41,078 bases of DNA from an uncultured Synergistales bacterium. Its GTDB lineage: Bacteria; Synergistota; Synergistia; Synergistales; Aminobacteriaceae. A program made the position numbers and the translations under genes. Every line of letters begins with the position of its first letter. Within the stretch, counting starts at the first letter, position 1. Positions 24,165 through 33,208 of this stretch are shown here, in pieces. The stretch is from contig CAJORD010000168.1 in assembly GCA_905236605.1 (NCBI GenBank), positions 1 through 41,078 on the forward strand, written 5' to 3'. A model generated the notes under the pieces. It ran no database searches. It worked only from the letters and a program-made list of their open reading frames with translations, and was not told where the DNA came from.

Positions 24165-25238
24165 ATGGACATTCTAAAATTTGAATCTGTGGCACTTGAT
24201 GAAGATAAAAATTTGTTGCGACTGCTTGACCAAACGAAATTGCCCTGCGAGATTGAATTTCTTGAATTACAAGATATTCATGATATTTGGAACGCAATTT
24301 ACAAATTACAAGTTCGAGGAGCTCCTGCGATTGGTATAGCGGCGGCATTTGGTTTATATCTTACAGCATTAAACATAGATGTCAACGACTTCGAAAGCTT
24401 TTTTAAAAGATTTCATGCTACTAAAGAATACTTAAATTCGGCGCGTCCGACTGCTGTAAATTTGTCGTGGGCTTTGAACAGAATGGAGAAAATCGCCCTT
24501 GATAACCGTGAAATCGAAGTTTCTAAAATTAAAACGCTGCTCAGAAACGAGGCAATCAAAATCAAAGATGAAGATACTCAAATGTGCCGCAAAATTGGTG
24601 AATTAGGATTGACTTTGATTAAAGATGGCGACGGAATTTTAACTCATTGCAACGCCGGACAACTTGCAACTTCAAAATATGGAACTGCATTAGCACCGCT
24701 TCATTTAGGCCGTGAACGCGGTATGAATTTTCATGTTTATTGCGACGAAACAAGACCACTACTTCAAGGGGCACGGCTTTCAACGTTTGAACTAATTGCT
24801 GATGGTGTAGATACAACTTTAATTTGCGATAATATGGCTTCGCAAGTTATGAAAAATGGTTGGGTCAATGCTGTTTTCGTGGGAGCAGACAGGATAGCCG
24901 CTAACGGCGATTCGTGTAACAAGATTGGAACTTCAGGACTTGCAATTTTAGCACAATATTACAAAATTCCGTTTTATGTTTTTGCACCGACGTCTTCAAT
25001 CGACATGAACATAAGAAACGGCGCAGATATAACTATTGAGGAGCGTCCATCTGAAGAAATTACAGAAATGTGGTACAAAAAAAGAATGGCTCCTGAAAAA
25101 GTTAAAGTGTATAATCCAGCCTTTGATGTTGTAAGTAATGAATTAATCGCCGGGATCGTTACAGAATGCGGAATAGCGCGGCCTCCATATTCAGAAAGTT
25201 TGTGCGAAATCTTCGAGAGGAAAAATACAAATGGATAA
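24165..25238 (+). CDS. mtnA: Methylthioribose-1-phosphate isomerase-like protein
   Basis: 357 residues of the MtnA/eIF2B-alpha-like family, full length. Motifs: RGAPAIGIAAAFGLYL, the catalytic-Cys loop THCNAGQLATSKYGTAL, ETRPLLQGARLSTFEL, the catalytic Asp of VGADRIAANGD and APTSSIDM. It isomerises 5-methylthioribose-1-phosphate to the ribulose form in methionine salvage; related enzymes act on 5-deoxyribose-1-phosphate. No mtnK, mtnB or other salvage gene adjoins, so the true substrate is open. No ribosome site is seen before the ATG, which lies next to the malic enzyme break. It overlaps recD2 by eight bases. Confidence 0.9.
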   Translation: MDILKFESVALDEDKNLLRLLDQTKLPCEIEFLELQDIHDIWNAIYKLQVRGAPAIGIAAAFGLYLTALNIDVNDFESFFKRFHATKEYLNSARPTAVNLSWALNRMEKIALDNREIEVSKIKTLLRNEAIKIKDEDTQMCRKIGELGLTLIKDGDGILTHCNAGQLATSKYGTALAPLHLGRERGMNFHVYCDETRPLLQGARLSTFELIADGVDTTLICDNMASQVMKNGWVNAVFVGADRIAANGDSCNKIGTSGLAILAQYYKIPFYVFAPTSSIDMNIRNGADITIEERPSEEITEMWYKKRMAPEKVKVYNPAFDVVSNELIAGIVTECGIARPPYSESLCEIFERKNTNG

Positions 25239-27447
25239 ACTTCAATGTGAGGTCGAGCGTATAACTTTTAGAAACGATGACGACGGTTATTCTGTCCTTA
25301 AATGCAGTTCTGATGACTTTTTTAACATTATAACTGTAGTCGGATATATGCCAGATGTTGAGATCGGAGAAACTTTTAATTTTTATGGAAGATGGGGGAA
25401 TCACCCAAAATATGGTAAACAATTTATTTTTGAAAAATATGAGGAATTACTCCCCACAACACTTGACGGAATAAAAAAATATCTTGGCGGCGGACGTATA
25501 AAAGGCATTAGAGAATCTTACGCAGAAAAAATTGTGGATCATTTTGGTGAGAAAACGCTTGAAATCCTTGATAACGCCCCTGATCGACTATCTGAAATTC
25601 ATGGAATTGGTGTAAAAAAACTTGCAATGATTAAAGAAAGTTGGAACGCTAACAGAGAAATTAATAGAATCATGGTAGCGCTTCAAAGTTATGATGTTAC
25701 AACGAATTTAGCGACAAAGATTTACAATTATTATGGCCCTGATTCCATTTCTGTTGTTAGTTCTAATCCATACAAATTGGCCGATGATATTTGGGGAGTT
25801 GGATTCAAAAAAGCTGACCAAATAGCCATGAAAATGGGCTTCAAACTTGAAAACTATGAGCGAATTAGGAGCGGAATTTTATACACTCTAAACAAATATT
25901 CCAATGATGAAGGGCACTGTTTTGCTATTCGTTTTGACTTAATAAAAGACGCCTCGGAATTGTTGGGTGTAAATTCTTCATTCGTCGAAGATGCTTTAGA
26001 AAAAATGACTAAACAACGCGATTTAATCCGCGAACGTTTGGCCGGCGAAGATGAAAATCAAAGTGGCAGCGCGTACTATCTTCCAATGTACTATTATTCA
26101 GAAGTTGGAACAGCTAATCGCTTGCTTAGACTTTTAGAGTCTGAACGTAACGGCTATTTTGAAGGCATTAGGATAAATGAATGGATTATGACTGATGAAA
26201 AGCCAATCCATTACGATACAATACAACTTCAAGCTATACAAGCAGCTATTGATAATAAAGTTTTGGTATTAACAGGCGGCCCCGGTACAGGAAAAACCAC
26301 CACAACTAAAGGCATAATCAACGCTTACAGAGAGATAGGCGCGAAAATTTTACTTGCAGCACCAACAGGAAGAGCAGCTAAACGAATGTCCGAAGTTACA
26401 GGTATGAAAGCAAAAACGATTCATAGACTTCTTGAAGCCGTGCCGCCAGCTGGTTTTAATAAAAATGAAGACAATCCTTTGAAAGGCGATGTATTGATCG
26501 TTGATGAATGTTCTATGATTGACATTTTATTGATGAACAGCCTATTGAAGGCAATTCCGCCTAACATGACGCTTATACTAGTTGGCGATGTTGATCAGCT
26601 TCCAAGCGTAGGAGCGGGGAAAGTTCTTGCTGATGTTCTTAGCTCTGGAGCAGTTCCATACATAAAACTTAATAGAATTTTTCGTCAAGCTCAATCCAGC
26701 TTAATTGTAAGAAACGCTCACAGAATTAACAACGGTGGATATTTGGAACTTCCTGATAATAATTCGGATTTTATTTTTCTCGATAACGATGACGCCGAGA
26801 AAGCAGCGCTTCAGATTGTCGAACTTTGTTCAAAAATTTTACCTCGCGACAATACAATCTCGCCTGACGATATACAAGTTCTTACGCCTATGAGGCGCGG
26901 GCCTATTGGTACAGAGACACTAAATAAAATGCTTCAAAATGCCTTAAATCCTAATGGTCTTGCGTTGAAACATGGTTTTACTGAATACCGCGTTAATGAT
27001 AAAGTAATGCAAATTCGCAACAATTATGAAAAAGGTGTATTTAATGGCGACATTGGATTTATCACCGCAATAGACAAAGAAACTCTTGATGTAACCGTGG
27101 AATTTGACGACGAGAAATTTGTAAAATATAACTCTATCGATCTTGATGAGATTGTATTAGCTTATGCAACTACTATTCATAAATCACAAGGCAGCGAGTT
27201 CCCTTACGTCGTCATGCCGATTATGATGTCGCATTTCATAATGTTGCAAAGAAATCTTTTATACACCGGCGTAACAAGAGCTAAGAAGGGATTAATTATA
27301 ATTGGCGAGAAGCGAGCACTGTTTTACGCTGTAAAAAATAACAAAATTATACAACGGAATACAATGCTTGCCGCTAGATTGCAAAAAGACTCGACAAATT
27401 TATTTTCAAAACCTTCTCCGCAAAGTGAGTTTTCTCATTTGTCGTAG
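25231..27447 (+). CDS. recD2: ATP-dependent helicase RecD2
   Basis: 738 residues, the RecD2 length. An N-terminal OB-like domain is followed by helix-hairpin-helix repeats (LSEIHGIGVKKLAMI, NPYKLADDIWGVGFKKADQI) and the SF1 core: Walker A GGPGTGKTTTTKG at about 349-357, VDECSMID, GDVDQLPSVGAGKVL, the IFRQAQSS motif, and the C-terminal IHKSQGSEFPYVVMP and YTGVTRAKKGL. RecD2 is a 5'-3' helicase found without RecBC and linked to replication-fork and mismatch repair. It ends 13 bases inside the convergent dehydrogenase gene. Three 60-base stretches counted by eye in this gene are 35-38% GC. Confidence 0.94.
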   Translation: MDKLQCEVERITFRNDDDGYSVLKCSSDDFFNIITVVGYMPDVEIGETFNFYGRWGNHPKYGKQFIFEKYEELLPTTLDGIKKYLGGGRIKGIRESYAEKIVDHFGEKTLEILDNAPDRLSEIHGIGVKKLAMIKESWNANREINRIMVALQSYDVTTNLATKIYNYYGPDSISVVSSNPYKLADDIWGVGFKKADQIAMKMGFKLENYERIRSGILYTLNKYSNDEGHCFAIRFDLIKDASELLGVNSSFVEDALEKMTKQRDLIRERLAGEDENQSGSAYYLPMYYYSEVGTANRLLRLLESERNGYFEGIRINEWIMTDEKPIHYDTIQLQAIQAAIDNKVLVLTGGPGTGKTTTTKGIINAYREIGAKILLAAPTGRAAKRMSEVTGMKAKTIHRLLEAVPPAGFNKNEDNPLKGDVLIVDECSMIDILLMNSLLKAIPPNMTLILVGDVDQLPSVGAGKVLADVLSSGAVPYIKLNRIFRQAQSSLIVRNAHRINNGGYLELPDNNSDFIFLDNDDAEKAALQIVELCSKILPRDNTISPDDIQVLTPMRRGPIGTETLNKMLQNALNPNGLALKHGFTEYRVNDKVMQIRNNYEKGVFNGDIGFITAIDKETLDVTVEFDDEKFVKYNSIDLDEIVLAYATTIHKSQGSEFPYVVMPIMMSHFIMLQRNLLYTGVTRAKKGLIIIGEKRALFYAVKNNKIIQRNTMLAARLQKDSTNLFSKPSPQSEFSHLS

Positions 27448-28298
27448 TATTTTATTAAACTCTGAATGCCGTCATCGGCTAAGCCTATTGATTCTAATTT
27501 TTTATATTGGCTTAAAACCGTCGAAAGAATATCTAAATCTAAATTTTCTTTTCGCGATTCGTCGAGAGCCAGCAACATGTCTTTAATAAAATATTTTATT
27601 GAAAATCCCGGCGCGAAATCTCGATCCAAAATTTGAGGCGCTGCCGTGTCAAGTTGTTTACTCGAAGCGCCTCCCGTCGATGCGGCACGCAAAAATTTCG
27701 GGAGGTCAAGCCCTTTCGACTTCGCATAAGCCATTCCTTCGCAAACTCCCGCGATAGTTCCGGCTAAAATTATTTGGTTAGCAAGTTTCGCCTGTTGGCC
27801 CATTCCAGCCTCGCCCATGTAATTAATATTTGTGCCCATTGCTCTGAACAACGGGAGGCAAGACTTATAATCTGCTTCAGCGCCGCCAACCATGATTGAA
27901 AGTCGCGCGTTTTTGGCAGCCAAAACCCCGCCGGTTACAGGCGCATCAAGAAAATGAAGTCCGCGTTTTGAACACTCGTTATTAATCATTTTTGCTAAGC
28001 TCGGACTTGTTGCGGTCATGTCGATTATGTAAGCTCCGGGCATGGCGCTATCCAGAACACCTCCGCTAGCGAAATAAACTTCTTCAACGTCCTTCGGGAT
28101 CCCTAACACGGTGATAATCGTGCTGCATTCTTTGAGGCAGTCGCTGATTGAGCTATAGTATCTCGCGCCGTTGCTGATTACGTCATAGACTTTCATTACG
28201 GATCGCGCGTATATATGAACGTCGAAGCCGAGTTTCACGAGATTTTTTACCATCGGTTTGCCCATCAAGCCCACGCCTATAAAACCTATTTTTTTCAT
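27435..28298 (-). CDS. Beta-hydroxyacid dehydrogenase (HIBADH/GarR family)
   Basis: 287 residues. The Rossmann motif IGFIGVGLMGKPM opens the protein, DAPVTGGVLAAKN is the substrate motif and KLANQIILA carries the catalytic lysine. The family includes tartronate semialdehyde reductase and 3-hydroxyisobutyrate dehydrogenase; the substrate cannot be assigned. It lies 21 bases after the MATE exporter in the same direction. Its 3' end overlaps recD2 by 13 bases, so no terminator fits between them. Confidence 0.9.
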   Translation of the reverse strand: MKKIGFIGVGLMGKPMVKNLVKLGFDVHIYARSVMKVYDVISNGARYYSSISDCLKECSTIITVLGIPKDVEEVYFASGGVLDSAMPGAYIIDMTATSPSLAKMINNECSKRGLHFLDAPVTGGVLAAKNARLSIMVGGAEADYKSCLPLFRAMGTNINYMGEAGMGQQAKLANQIILAGTIAGVCEGMAYAKSKGLDLPKFLRAASTGGASSKQLDTAAPQILDRDFAPGFSIKYFIKDMLLALDESRKENLDLDILSTVLSQYKKLESIGLADDGIQSLIKYYDK

Positions 28299-28319
28299 GT
28301 GAAAACACCTCAGTTTAAT

Positions 28320-29672
28320 TTAGATTATTTTAAAATGCGTCCGACGACGAATATAAAAATATGCTATCAAAGTTGCGACGCTAGTTATAGCCCACGAAAC
28401 CGGGTAGACGTTCATTAAAATCGCAAAGTCTTTATAAAATGCGAAGACCGTATAAACCCAAATAATTCTCAAGACGCAGCAGCCAAGTAAAATTATCACC
28501 GTCGGCAATGTCGAATAGCCCATGCCGCGCAAAACTCCTCCGGGGACTTCGTAAATATTGCACATCCACAAGAACGCCACCGCGTGCAACATTCTAACTT
28601 CAGCGTAACTCAAAACTTCGGGATTGACAGTGTATAAACTTAAAATTCCCGTTCGCCATATCGCGCATATAGCGCAAGCCGTGCCTGTTGTTGCTAAGCC
28701 TGCCAGCATCGTGAGAGTAAAAACTTTCTTGCAGCGTTCAAAATTTCCCGCGCTGAAGTTCTGTGAAGTGAAAGTTACAGCCGCTTGCGTGAATGCCGCT
28801 ACAAAGTAATAAGTCAGAAAATCAAAATTCAAAGCTGCTGCGCTACCCGCTGAAGCGTATGAGCCGAGCGAGTTAATAGCCGTTTGAATAGTTACGTTTG
28901 AAATCGAAAATAACATTCCTTGAAGTCCCGCCGGCAATCCGATTTTCAAAATTTGAACGGCGTAAACTTTTTTCAAGGTCAGCTCTTTAAAATTTAATTT
29001 GAAAGGCGCCTCTTCGCGAATCAAAAAATAAATTATCATTGACGCACTCACGACATTTGAAATTACCGTGGCAAGTGCAACTCCGACGACACTAAGTTTG
29101 AAGCCAATTACGAAAATTAAATTTAAGATAACGTTCACGACTCCGCCAATCGCTAATGACCATAACGGCCGGTTGCTGTCGCCTTTGCTTCGCAGAATTG
29201 CCGAGCCGAAATTATAAAGCATGATAAACGGCATTCCTAAAAAATAAATTCTGAAATAAACAACGGCCAAGTCGATAATATCCGCGGGCGTGTTCATGAG
29301 CGTCAAAAGCGGGCGCGCGACACTTAACCCCCAAATTAAAAGTAGAACGCTGCTTATCAAAGCTATCGAAATCGAAGTGTGAACAGCGTCGTGAATTTTT
29401 GAAAATTCGTTTTTGCCGATGTACTTCGCCACGACGACATTAGCACCGATTGACAAGCCCACGAACAAATTCACCATTAAATTTATCGCGGCACCGTTGC
29501 TACCGACGGCGGCCATAGCTTGCGGACTGTCGAAGCGTCCTACTACAGCGACGTCAGCAGAATTAAAAAGTTGCTGCAAGACCATACTAAACGCCAATGG
29601 CATCGCAAAAATTAAAATTTTGTCTAATAATGAACCGTGTAGCATGTCGATTTGATGAGATTTATTTTTCAT
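28320..29672 (-). CDS. MATE-family efflux transporter
   Basis: 450 residues with about twelve membrane segments. The N-terminal half has the MATE pattern LLDKILIFAMPLAFSMVLQQLFNSAD in outline, with VVGRFDSPQAMAAVGSNGA. The central PFIMLYNFGSAILRSKGDSNRPLW loop is typical. It exports cations or small molecules in exchange for Na+ or H+. The dehydrogenase downstream is probably on the same message. A degenerate copy of the heptamer repeat lies just upstream of its start. Confidence 0.93.
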   Translation of the reverse strand: MKNKSHQIDMLHGSLLDKILIFAMPLAFSMVLQQLFNSADVAVVGRFDSPQAMAAVGSNGAAINLMVNLFVGLSIGANVVVAKYIGKNEFSKIHDAVHTSISIALISSVLLLIWGLSVARPLLTLMNTPADIIDLAVVYFRIYFLGMPFIMLYNFGSAILRSKGDSNRPLWSLAIGGVVNVILNLIFVIGFKLSVVGVALATVISNVVSASMIIYFLIREEAPFKLNFKELTLKKVYAVQILKIGLPAGLQGMLFSISNVTIQTAINSLGSYASAGSAAALNFDFLTYYFVAAFTQAAVTFTSQNFSAGNFERCKKVFTLTMLAGLATTGTACAICAIWRTGILSLYTVNPEVLSYAEVRMLHAVAFLWMCNIYEVPGGVLRGMGYSTLPTVIILLGCCVLRIIWVYTVFAFYKDFAILMNVYPVSWAITSVATLIAYFYIRRRTHFKII

Positions 29673-29676
29673 TTTT

Positions 29677-29697
29677 TATAATTCCTCATTCCTACTC
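29677..29697 (-). repeat. Heptamer-period intergenic repeat, copy 4 (degenerate)
   Basis: On the minus strand: gagtagg, aatgagg, aattata. Same 7-base period and related units as copies 1-3, next to the MATE start. A weaker match than the others. Confidence 0.4.
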
Positions 29698-29792
29698 AAT
29701 CCGAATTAATTTTTTTGTATTATAATCTCTACATTCATAAAATTTTCGACCAATAAAGCCTGTAATTTAAAAATCAAAAGGGGTTTTCCAGA

Positions 29793-30623
29793 TTGAAATT
29801 AATTTTTGTTGATATTGACGGAACATTGACAGTCCCGGGCGAAAATATACCTCCGCATACTGCCGTAGAAGCAATTAATAAAGCAAGAGCCAAAGGTCAT
29901 AAAATTTTTTTATGCACCGGCCGCAATCCTGATATGCTAAAGCCTTTATTAAAATATCAGTTTGACGGTTTTATATCTTGCGGCGGCGGTTATGTAGCTG
30001 TCGGAGAAAAATACGACGAAGTTTTATACGATCACCCAATGACGGACGAGCAGCGCGACACAGCCTTAAATATTCTTCACAAAAATGGCGTCTTCTGCAC
30101 AATCGAAGCTATTACGGGTTCGTGGGGAGATGAGAATCTCGGCGAGTTCTTAAGCTCTCAAGGCGAAGGCAACAGTGAAATCGAACGATGGCGCAAAGCT
30201 CTCTCTTCAAATCTTGGCATCAGACCCATGAGCGAATATGACGGTTCACCGATTTATAAAGTCGTGATTATGTGTCTAAATATGTCGCAACTTGATGAAG
30301 CAATTTCAGCTTTAGGCGACGAATTTAATTTTGTGCTTCAGGAAATCAAAGCCCCGGCCAAGTGCATTAATGGCGAAATCATAAACAAAGAATTTAACAA
30401 GGGACTCGGCGTAAAAATTATTTGCGAAAAATATAATGTCCCGATTGAAGATACTGTAGGCTTCGGCGACAGTATGAACGATTTAGAGATGATACAGACA
30501 GTAGGCTATAGCGTCTGTATGGCAAACGGCTCGGAAAAACTTAAAGAAATTTCCGATATGGTGTGCCCGCCGGTTGAACGCGACGGACTAGCTAAGGCGT
30601 TTGCAAAATTAAATTTAGTTTAA
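29793..30623 (+). CDS. Cof-type HAD phosphatase
   Basis: 276 residues. HAD motif I is FVDIDGTLTV, motif II CTGRN, and motif IV VGFGDSMNDLEMI, with a conserved Lys region before it (EFNKGLGVKII). The cap (about residues 85-195) is of the Cof/C2B type. Such enzymes dephosphorylate sugar phosphates or similar small phosphoesters. The start is a TTG with AAGGGG ten bases upstream. The PTS gene follows 20 bases later, so the pair is likely one operon acting on the same sugar. Confidence 0.9.
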   Translation: MKLIFVDIDGTLTVPGENIPPHTAVEAINKARAKGHKIFLCTGRNPDMLKPLLKYQFDGFISCGGGYVAVGEKYDEVLYDHPMTDEQRDTALNILHKNGVFCTIEAITGSWGDENLGEFLSSQGEGNSEIERWRKALSSNLGIRPMSEYDGSPIYKVVIMCLNMSQLDEAISALGDEFNFVLQEIKAPAKCINGEIINKEFNKGLGVKIICEKYNVPIEDTVGFGDSMNDLEMIQTVGYSVCMANGSEKLKEISDMVCPPVERDGLAKAFAKLNLV

Positions 30624-30643
30624 TTTTCAGGAGGTTTTATTAA

Positions 30644-32503
30644 ATGGCATTAGATTACAGGAAATGCGCGGAGGAAATTGTCTCCCACATTGGCGGACGT
30701 GAAAATATCGTCCAAGCAGCTCACTGCGCTACACGTTTGAGGCTCGTCATCAAAGACAACGGCAAAGTAAACAAGGCCGCGCTCGAAAACGTTGACGGCG
30801 TCAAAGGCATGTTCGAGAATAACGGACAGCTTCAATTAATCATCGGCACAGGCACGGTCAACAAAGTTTACGCGGAATTTTTGAGCGTTACGGGCATGAC
30901 CGAAGCCACAAAGGACGACGTTAAAGCCGCAGCCGCTGCGGGTCAGCCGGTCTGGAAAAGAATTTTGAAGGCTATCGGCGATGTTTTTGTTCCGATTTTG
31001 CCGGCTATCGTTGCGTCGGGCCTTATGATGGGCTTTGTCGAAGCGATGGGCAAAGTTTATCCGGAGTTCGCACAGACTTCGTGGTATGACTTCTTAGACA
31101 TGGTAGCAAACACTGCGTTTGCTTACTTGCCTGTTATCGTCGCAATCTCGGCAGCGAGAGTTTTCGGCGGAAACACTTTCTTAGGTGCTGTAATCGGCTT
31201 AGCTATGATCCACTCGAACTTGCTCAACGCGTGGGCAGTCGGAACCGTTGCGCCAAAAGTTTGGGAATTTACGCTTCTTAATTTTGTCGTCCGAGTTATG
31301 AAGGTCGGCTATCAAGGCCACGTTATTCCGGTCATTATTGCGGTGTGGTTGATGTGCACGATTGAGAAGTGGCTACACAAGCACACGCCGGAAATGATCG
31401 ACTTATTCGTAGTTCCGTTCACGACGGTTTTATTAACAACGTTCTTGACGTTCACAATCATTGGGCCGATTTTCTCACAGCTTGAAACGTGGGTACTTGC
31501 CGGCGCGCAAATCCTCGTTAAGAATCCTATCGGCTCGGCTGTAATGGGAGCGATTTATCCGTGGACAGTCGTTATGGGACTTCACCATATGTATAACGTT
31601 ATCGAGGCCGGAATGCTTTCGGTTGAGGGCGGCTTGAACACATGGATGCCTATTGCTTCGGCAGCAAACTTCGCACAGTTCGGCGCGTGCTTAGCGGTCG
31701 GTTTCAAAGCTCGTCAACAGCGCACGAAAGTTGTAGCCATTCCTTCATCACTTTCAGCGGCACTCGGAATTACAGAGCCGGCGATCTTCGGTATTAACTT
31801 AAGATTTTTCAAGCCGATTATAGCGGGCATGATCGGCGGCACAGTCGGAGCGTTCTATGGTGCGTTCTCGGGAATCGGCGCAGCGGCTTACGGTGTTACA
31901 GGAATCCCCGGCTACTTGACGATTCAGCAGCCTGTTCAATATTCAATCTTGCTTGCAATCTCCGGCGGCATTGCGTTTATTCTTTCTTGGATTATGTGGA
32001 AAGAAGAAGAAGCTGAAGCGGCTCCCGCGGAAGTCAAAACCGAAGAACCTGCGCAAGCTATCGAGTTCGGAACCGTAATTTCTTCATCAGCCGGCGAAAT
32101 CGCGCAGTGCACGGCGGGCAAAGTCATTCCTTACACAGAAATCCCTGACCCGACATTCGCAGCCGGAACTTTAGGACAAGGTGTCGGCATTCAGCCCGAA
32201 GATGAATTTGTTTACGCTCCAATCGACGGAGAAATTTCTTCTGTTGCAGAGAGTAAGCACGCAATCGGAATCAGCGGCGAGAACGACATGGAAGTTTTAA
32301 TTCACGTCGGCGTTGATACCGTAGAGATGAAGGGCGACGGCTTTGAAGACTTCGTTAAAGAGGGCGACAAGGTCAAGAAGGGGCAGAAGCTCATGAAGTT
32401 CGACCGCGAAAAAATCAAAGCGGCGGGGCACCCTGATACAGTCGTGTTGCTCCTCACGAACAGTGACGATTATGAAAATGTAAAATTTGGCGAGAATATT
32501 TAA
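30644..32503 (+). CDS. PTS transporter EIIBCA, sucrose/beta-glucoside type
   Basis: 619 residues with all three parts. The EIIB domain carries the phosphocysteine of AAHCATRLRL at residue 28. The EIIC domain (about 100-460) has multiple helices, with GLHHMYNVIEAGMLS and ALGITEPAIFGINLR. The EIIA domain carries the phospho-His of VLIHVGVDTVEMKG. The EIIC motif GLHHMYNVIE is typical of the sucrose-specific branch, so sucrose or a related disaccharide is the best guess. An AGGAGG lies about eight bases before the ATG. No hydrolase gene is in the window. Confidence 0.92.
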   Translation: MALDYRKCAEEIVSHIGGRENIVQAAHCATRLRLVIKDNGKVNKAALENVDGVKGMFENNGQLQLIIGTGTVNKVYAEFLSVTGMTEATKDDVKAAAAAGQPVWKRILKAIGDVFVPILPAIVASGLMMGFVEAMGKVYPEFAQTSWYDFLDMVANTAFAYLPVIVAISAARVFGGNTFLGAVIGLAMIHSNLLNAWAVGTVAPKVWEFTLLNFVVRVMKVGYQGHVIPVIIAVWLMCTIEKWLHKHTPEMIDLFVVPFTTVLLTTFLTFTIIGPIFSQLETWVLAGAQILVKNPIGSAVMGAIYPWTVVMGLHHMYNVIEAGMLSVEGGLNTWMPIASAANFAQFGACLAVGFKARQQRTKVVAIPSSLSAALGITEPAIFGINLRFFKPIIAGMIGGTVGAFYGAFSGIGAAAYGVTGIPGYLTIQQPVQYSILLAISGGIAFILSWIMWKEEEAEAAPAEVKTEEPAQAIEFGTVISSSAGEIAQCTAGKVIPYTEIPDPTFAAGTLGQGVGIQPEDEFVYAPIDGEISSVAESKHAIGISGENDMEVLIHVGVDTVEMKGDGFEDFVKEGDKVKKGQKLMKFDREKIKAAGHPDTVVLLLTNSDDYENVKFGENI

Positions 32504-32539
32504 TTAATTTTCGTTAAAACTGAATTTTAAGATAAAATT

Positions 32540-32575
32540 TTTCTCGAGGTCTTTCGCGGCTTCGAGAAATTTTTT
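32540..32575 (+). terminator. Terminator after the PTS gene
   Basis: TTTCTCGA at 32540-32547 pairs with TCGAGAAA at 32562-32569, followed by six Ts. It separates the PTS unit from the coiled-coil gene. Confidence 0.78.
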
Positions 32576-32593
32576 AATTAAGGAGTGAGCAAC

Positions 32594-33163
32594 ATGAAAA
32601 AATTTTTTTTGACATTGACATTAATTTTTATTTTTGTGTCAAGCGTTTCAGCTGCAACGAGTGAAGATGTTTATGTCCGCCAAGATGTCTTTGATGCGAA
32701 AATGGAGCTGCTTTTTACGAGGCTCCACAGTGAAATTCAATCGCTCGGGAATGAGATAAAGGGAGAGATGAAACTTCTCGAACAAAGACTCGATGCAAAA
32801 ATAACAGCCGTTGATCAAAGATTAACAACAGTCGAAACTAATCTCAATGAGAAAATAACGTCTCTTAATGATAAAATCACCGCAGTCGAAACTAATCTCA
32901 ATGAAAAAATCGAAGCGGTTGATAAAAACCTTAACGAAAAAATCACTGATGTTGAGAAGAAACTCGAATATAGCATTAATACTTGGGCAACAGTCCTTGG
33001 TTGGGGAATAGGTTGGCTTACGTTGTTGATCACTCTTGTAGCTGCCGCCCCTGTTATAAGGGAATGGGTAAAACTGGAACGCAAGCCGTCTGTAACTCTT
33101 GACGACGTCCGACGCCTCATTGAAGAAAATAACGCTAAACTAAATCTTAACGCTTCGAGATAA
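32594..33163 (+). CDS. Exported coiled-coil protein with C-terminal membrane anchor
   Basis: 189 residues. A signal peptide or N-terminal anchor (residues 1-21, AxA site near VSAAT) is followed by a coiled coil (about residues 32-130) with heptad-like repeats of the VETNLNEKI type. A hydrophobic membrane segment comes next (about 135-160, ATVLGWGIGWLTLLI), then a basic tail. A 54-base direct repeat (starting 32831 and 32885) underlies two near-identical 18-residue units. I cannot name a family. I choose the ATG at 32594 over the GTG at 32585 because AAGGAG at 32580-32585 fits only the former. It is flanked by terminators on both sides, so it is monocistronic. Confidence 0.72.
   Translation: MKKFFLTLTLIFIFVSSVSAATSEDVYVRQDVFDAKMELLFTRLHSEIQSLGNEIKGEMKLLEQRLDAKITAVDQRLTTVETNLNEKITSLNDKITAVETNLNEKIEAVDKNLNEKITDVEKKLEYSINTWATVLGWGIGWLTLLITLVAAAPVIREWVKLERKPSVTLDDVRRLIEENNAKLNLNASR
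32831..32938 (+). repeat. 54-base tandem repeat inside the coiled-coil gene
   Basis: gtcgaaactaatctcaatga occurs at 32831 and again at 32885, exactly 54 bases (18 codons) apart. The unit extends imperfectly through the intervening bases. It encodes repeated coiled-coil heptads and could change in copy number. Confidence 0.75.
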
Positions 33164-33170
33164 ACAACAA

Positions 33171-33195
33171 CCCCCTGAATCACAGGGGGCCTTTT
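33171..33195 (+). terminator. Terminator after the coiled-coil gene
   Basis: CCCCCTG at 33171-33177 pairs with CAGGGGG at 33183-33189 across an AATCA loop, followed by CCTTTT. It lies between two convergent genes. Confidence 0.75.
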
Positions 33196-33208
33196 CATAA
33201 TTTTATTT

